Part shown: positions 61,301 to 64,000 of the stretch, one piece after another | Layout: the number at the start of each line of letters is the position of its first letter | Numbering within the stretch: position 1 is the stretch's first letter | From: Sinonovacula constricta | Lineage: Eukaryota; Mollusca; Bivalvia; Cardiida; Solecurtidae | Reading direction: 5' to 3' | Length of the DNA: 64,000 nt | NCBI GenBank assembly: GCA_007844125.1 | Contig: CM017558.1 | Coordinates: 47,192,164-47,256,163 of the forward strand | The notes under the pieces: generated by a model | What the model saw: only the letters and a program-made list of their open reading frames with translations | What the model was told of the DNA's origin: nothing | The model's database searches: none | Program-made: the position numbers and the translations under genes

Positions 61301-62973
61301 TTATCACCCCAGAAATATGAACAAGTTAAAGACTGACCAATGGTCCTTCAGAGACAGAGCCTCATTAACTAATGTCTTATGTCTACATAAGTAACATAAA
61401 CAAGCTGTTTTGTAACTTTTTAGATATATAGCCAGATATTTATAAATAACTTTTCCATAAAGTATGATATATATAAATAACTTTTCCTTAAAGTATGAAA
61501 TACAAAGCTGGTTTTAAGCTAAAATTATTTGTATGAAGCTAAATTATATGCATTCCAATTTATTTAAACAAGATGAATTGTTTTACAGAGTTTTAATTAA
61601 TCATCATTCTGACCATCACTTTTACTCAAAAAACATATGCATTTGGCATTTAAGTACATACAAACAAACAATAAAACTCACTTCATCAGCAGGAAGACTT
61701 TCGTTACAGGCCATAGGCTTCCAGGAGCGAGGTTGGGCCTGGGAGCCAATCACCGTGGTAATAATGCCCCCAGCATCAATCTTACGTATGTTGGCCCCAT
61801 CAGCCACATAGATAACACCGTCTTTGTTTATGGCAATGCCTACAGAAGAAAGACAGAGAAATTAACATAACTTTTCTGCAACATTACCCTGTGGGTTATT
61901 GTAATAACATAACACTATAAATTGTAATACATACTCATGCAAACATCCTACAATAAAAATATAGGTAATTTTCTTTGTTATGGCTATGAAAAATAAGAAA
62001 AGAATAACAACACCTAAATTCTGTCAAAATATTTGGCTACCATTACTGGAACTATGAATTTTCAACTTTTTTCACATTTAATGCAAACAGACACAGAAAT
62101 AGGTGTATAAGTAATAGGGTACCAAAAGTAATGACTGAATGCCTCACCTTTTGGGTGTGTAAACCTTGCTAAGAGAGCTGCCTGGCCGTCCCCACACAGA
62201 TCTCTCTCCCCAGGAGTACACTTCTCTTCCGTCCCAGCCACCACCTCATAGTTCTGGTCAAGGTCACGAACAGGCCCCATTGTCTTTACTTGGATGACCC
62301 GCCGCTTCATGTTATCTGAGATGTATAACCGACTGTCTACTGGGCTCACTGTCATGTAGGGCTTGTGGAGTGTGTATTCACTGCTAGAGGGTAAACAAAC
62401 TGGAGGTCAGCAGTAAACAAACTGGAGGTCAGCAACTGGATAATATTGATAATCTAAATAATACCTAATATGAAGTCTGATATAAGTGTACTACTACTTG
62501 TTTGTTTTAATCAGTACAGCACAGGGATGAATAAAGTAAGTATGGAGGTAAAAATCTCAAATCTATTGCCTTTTCAACACCAAAAGTTCACTGCAGGTCA
62601 ACTAGGAAACTTTATCTCAATAATTAAATTTAATCTCCGGACTGGCATGCATTATTATAGAATTATCTAGTTTTTAAAGATAATTTTATAGATATATATC
62701 ATGAGAGCATATTGACTGACGGTATCTGCAGGATGCTGGCTATGGCCTCGCGACTGGGGGACAGTTTCCTGATGAAGTTATAGTCCCAGACGTACAGGCT
62801 GCCATCTCGACTGCTTGCCATGGACAATGGCGACAGGAGTCGGTTGTCTTTGGCAGGACCATTACACCCGTCACAGTCTGACCGACGACGCTGACCACTG
62901 CCCAGGATGCTGATCAGCTTCTTTGGTTTCTCCTTCATGTATATGTTGGTACCATCACCTTTATGGAGGATAC
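51462..62973 (-). CDS. Ten-m: Teneurin, C-terminal part (8 exons, 5' end outside window)
   Basis: Teneurins are single-pass type II cell-surface proteins that dimerise and bind latrophilins in neural wiring. Minus-strand exons in transcript order: 62973-62721, 62383-62148, 61839-61682, 61214-60140, 57931-57690, 55992-55690, 55205-53594, 52318-51462. All phases agree, giving about 1577 codons and then TGA. Residues 1 to about 400 hold NHL beta-propeller blades (GILHKGDGTNIYM, SDCDGCNG, LYISDN, VIYVADGANIRKID, LYIIESDGHHINRV). About 420-1200 are YD repeats (YSYDIDGN, YGYDNNGN). RLVHYGNRVYDTMIGHYIEP is the Rhs-type core. The last 285 codons are the Tox-GHH-like and TCAP-like tail. Missing from this window: cytoplasmic domain, transmembrane segment, EGF repeats. 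The intron between exons 4 and 5 uses a GC donor. Confidence 0.92.
52479..53360 (+). repeat. GGCCATNATGG repeat, long copy in last teneurin intron
   Basis: Begins 'aacaagaggaccataatggc' and ends near 'gctcaggtaagcta', the inverse of the family's TCACCTGA-like end. It has four or five modules of about 160 bp sharing 'gacctagtgacctattttt' and 'tttcatgcagacaaacattc'. Same orientation as 17021-17600. Confidence 0.85.
53594..55205 (-). CDS. Ten-m: Teneurin exon 7 in window (YD shell and Rhs core)
   Basis: 1612 bp, about 537 codons. Starts PTDIILPSGLQYYLQYDDEG and ends ERTFPTL plus one base. Many YD-type repeats (NYLYDRNFRLTSIQG, YSYDIDGNMIEV, FDYDDQDRVVVQRD) and the conserved GGIYNPTTRLVHYGNRVYD core near the end. 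Acceptor TTTGCCAG (55206-55213 region) and donor CTAG|GTAACA. Confidence 0.95.
55690..55992 (-). CDS. Ten-m: Teneurin exon 6 in window
   Basis: 101 codons, VNGANLLTIEYDRDTHTE to YRYGKK, matching the NLLxxxYDRxxxTE segment of the YD shell. Acceptor TATCTAAAG, donor AAG|GTGGGT, phase 0 at both ends. Confidence 0.95.
55993..57689. other. Teneurin intron, no features
   Basis: AT-rich with an A16 run near 57386. Nothing recognised. Confidence 0.55.
57690..57931 (-). CDS. Ten-m: Teneurin exon 5 in window
   Basis: Encodes SAETKVTYLPDGAVIVMF, GGNPILENSHRM and VHRLEWRFYLRRKG to GRRFR. The LEWRF and GRRxR signatures are teneurin-specific. Acceptor CCAATAG, donor AGG|GTAGGG, phase 0 exit; the entry codon is split 1/2 with exon 4. 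Confidence 0.93.
57932..60139 (-). other. Teneurin GC-AG intron
   Basis: The donor reads CATG|GCAAGT (GC at 60139-60138) and the acceptor CCCCAATAG (57932). Only this pairing keeps frame: exon 4 leaves 1 base and exon 5 supplies 2. The interior is AT-rich with a short 23-bp duplication of 'taacatggctacacataa' near 58480. Confidence 0.8.
60140..61214 (-). CDS. Ten-m: Teneurin exon 4 in window (NHL end, YD start)
   Basis: 358 codons. VHLHWPTALAIDPLDDSLHI and PEGIAFGPNGDLYIIESDGH are NHL blades. KCDCQAANCQCYD is the Cys cluster of the propeller. MYNFTYSVNSYNGKLTAVTD starts the YD shell. The acceptor TCTATTCAG is chosen over an upstream CAG because family alignment runs straight from NESLPADE to VHLHW. 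Confidence 0.93.
61682..61839 (-). CDS. Ten-m: Teneurin exon 3 in window (NHL)
   Basis: Encodes GIAINKDGVIYVADGANIRK, IDAGGIITTVIG and ACNESLPADE, one NHL blade. Acceptor TTCTGTAG, donor GAA|GTGAGT. Confidence 0.93.
62148..62383 (-). CDS. Ten-m: Teneurin exon 2 in window (NHL)
   Basis: Encodes SEYTLHKPYMTVSPVDSRLY, ISDNMKRRVIQV, EVVAGTEEKCTPGERDLCGDG and THPK. The VVAGT..C.P....CGDG pattern is diagnostic of the teneurin propeller. Acceptor ACCCTCTAG, donor G|GTGAGG. Confidence 0.93.
62391..62434. repeat. 22-bp tandem duplication at a teneurin acceptor
   Basis: 'gtaaacaaactggaggtcag' plus 'ca' occurs twice, starting 7 bp upstream (minus strand) of the acceptor AG of exon 2, so the pyrimidine-rich lead-in is duplicated. 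Confidence 0.9.
62721..62973 (-). CDS. Ten-m: Teneurin exon 1 in window (NHL start)
   Basis: Encodes GILHKGDGTNIYMKEKPKK, LISILGSGQRRRSDCDGCNG and SLYVWDYNFIRKLSPSREAI. GILHKG and CDGCNG are hallmarks of the teneurin propeller. Donor ACC|GTCAGT, phase 2. The acceptor CCACTTTCAG|G lies in the first unit of the 34-bp array; earlier exons are beyond the window. Confidence 0.93.
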
Positions 62974-64000
62974 CTGAAAGTGGGCAGTAGATAATTGGGA
63001 TAGATACATGAAGGTAGGCAGTGGATAACTAGGATAGAAACCTGAAGGTGGGTAGTTGATAACAAGGATAGATACCTGAAGGTAAGCAGTAGATAACTAG
63101 GATAGATACCTGAAGGTGGGTAGTTGATAACAAGGATAGATACCTGAAGGTGGGCAGTAAATAACTAGGATAGATACCTGAAGGTGGGTAGTAGATAACT
63201 AGGATAGATACCTGAAGGTGGGTAGTTGATAACAAGGATAGATACCTGAAGGTGGGTAGTTGATAACAAGGATAGATACCTGAAGGTGGGCAGTAAATAA
63301 CTAGGACAGATACCTGAAGGTGGGTAGTAGATAACTAGGATAGATACCTGAAGGTGGGTAGTTGATAACAAGGATAGATACCTGAAGGTGGGTAGTAGAT
63401 AACTAGGATAGATACCTGAAGGTGGGTAGTTGATAACAAGGATAGATACCTGAAGGTGGGTAGTTGATAACAAGGATAGATACCTGAAGGTGGGCTGTAG
63501 ATAACTAGGATAGATACCTGAAGGTGGGTAGTTGATAACAAGGATAGATACCTGAAGGTGGGCAGTAAATAACTAGGATAGATACCTGAAGGTGGGTAGT
63601 AGATAACTAGGATAGATACCTGAAGGTGGGCAGTAGATAACTAGGATAGATACCTTAAGGTGGGTAGTAGATAACTAGGATAGATACCTGAAGGTGGGTA
63701 GTAGATAACTAGGATAGATACCTGAAGGTGGGTAGTAAATAACTAGGATAGATACCTGAAGGTGGGCAGTAGATAACTAGGATAGATACCTGAAGGTGGG
63801 CAGTAGATATCTAGGATAGATACCTGAAGGTGGGCAGTAGATTACTAGGATAGATACCTGAAGGTGGGTAGTAGATAACTAGGATAGAAACCTGAAGGTG
63901 GGTAGTTGATAACAAGGATAGATACCTGAAGGGGGGCAGTAGATAACTAGGATAGATACCTAAAGGTGGGCTGTAGATAACTAGGATAGATACCTGAAGG
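62969..64000. repeat. 34-bp minisatellite containing the teneurin splice acceptor, about 30 copies
   Basis: The unit is 34 bp: 'tacctgaaggtgggtagtag' plus 'ataactaggataga'. The first unit straddles the exon-intron border, so its 'tacctgaaagtggg' is the real acceptor in reverse. On the minus strand nearly every unit carries CCCACCTTCAGGTATC, a near copy of that acceptor. The array continues past the window end. Frames of 68-102 codons here are artefacts. Confidence 0.95.

Noticed and set aside
62990..63541. Minus-strand frames rich in YLLPTFRYLS
   Set aside because: Translation of the 34-bp minisatellite in a teneurin intron.

Overview
This is an AT-rich, intron-rich animal nuclear sequence. 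The gene content (an exon-split mitochondrial lipoyl synthase and the 3' part of a teneurin), tRNA-derived SINEs, hAT- and MULE-like DNA elements, and interspersed repeats of a type I know from bivalve genomes all point to a lophotrochozoan, most likely a bivalve mollusc. I cannot name the species. There is no sign of prokaryotic organisation.

Layout. 1-27.7 kb has no intact gene that I recognise. It holds a truncated interspersed repeat (1-576), four minisatellite arrays (46-bp units at 1.2-3.2 kb, 66-bp at 5.2-6.3 kb, 42-bp at 12.5-13.3 kb, 56-bp at 14.6-15.0 kb), a SINE with target-site duplications (17.7-18.0 kb), and a nest of transposons at 19.4-26.9 kb. In that nest a SINE is split by a 3.1-kb element with inverted ends, a second inverted-end element lies beside a (TA)n tract, and a 2.1-kb element carries a decayed, intron-containing MULE/FLYWCH-type gene. 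A related fragment without the intron lies at 19.4 kb.

27.8-47.0 kb (+ strand) is a complete lipoyl synthase gene (LIAS). It has eleven coding exons whose phases join without error into 387 codons, with both iron-sulfur cysteine motifs and the C-terminal RSSY. Its introns contain repeats, a LINE relic, a MITE, and three tandem arrays, including a 5-kb array of about 183 copies of a 27-bp unit in intron 9. A 44-bp tandem duplication spans the stop codon.

51.5-63.0 kb (- strand) is the 3' part of a teneurin gene. Eight exons encode about 1577 residues: the NHL beta-propeller, the YD-repeat shell with its Rhs-type core, and the C-terminal Tox-GHH/TCAP-like tail. The 5' exons lie beyond 64 kb. 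One intron uses a GC-AG donor. The most upstream exon in the window is entered through a splice acceptor that is itself the first unit of a 34-bp tandem array running to the window edge. The two genes converge tail to tail across about 4.5 kb. They have unrelated jobs: LIAS makes the lipoyl cofactor in mitochondria, and teneurin is a cell-surface adhesion receptor. I see no shared pathway.
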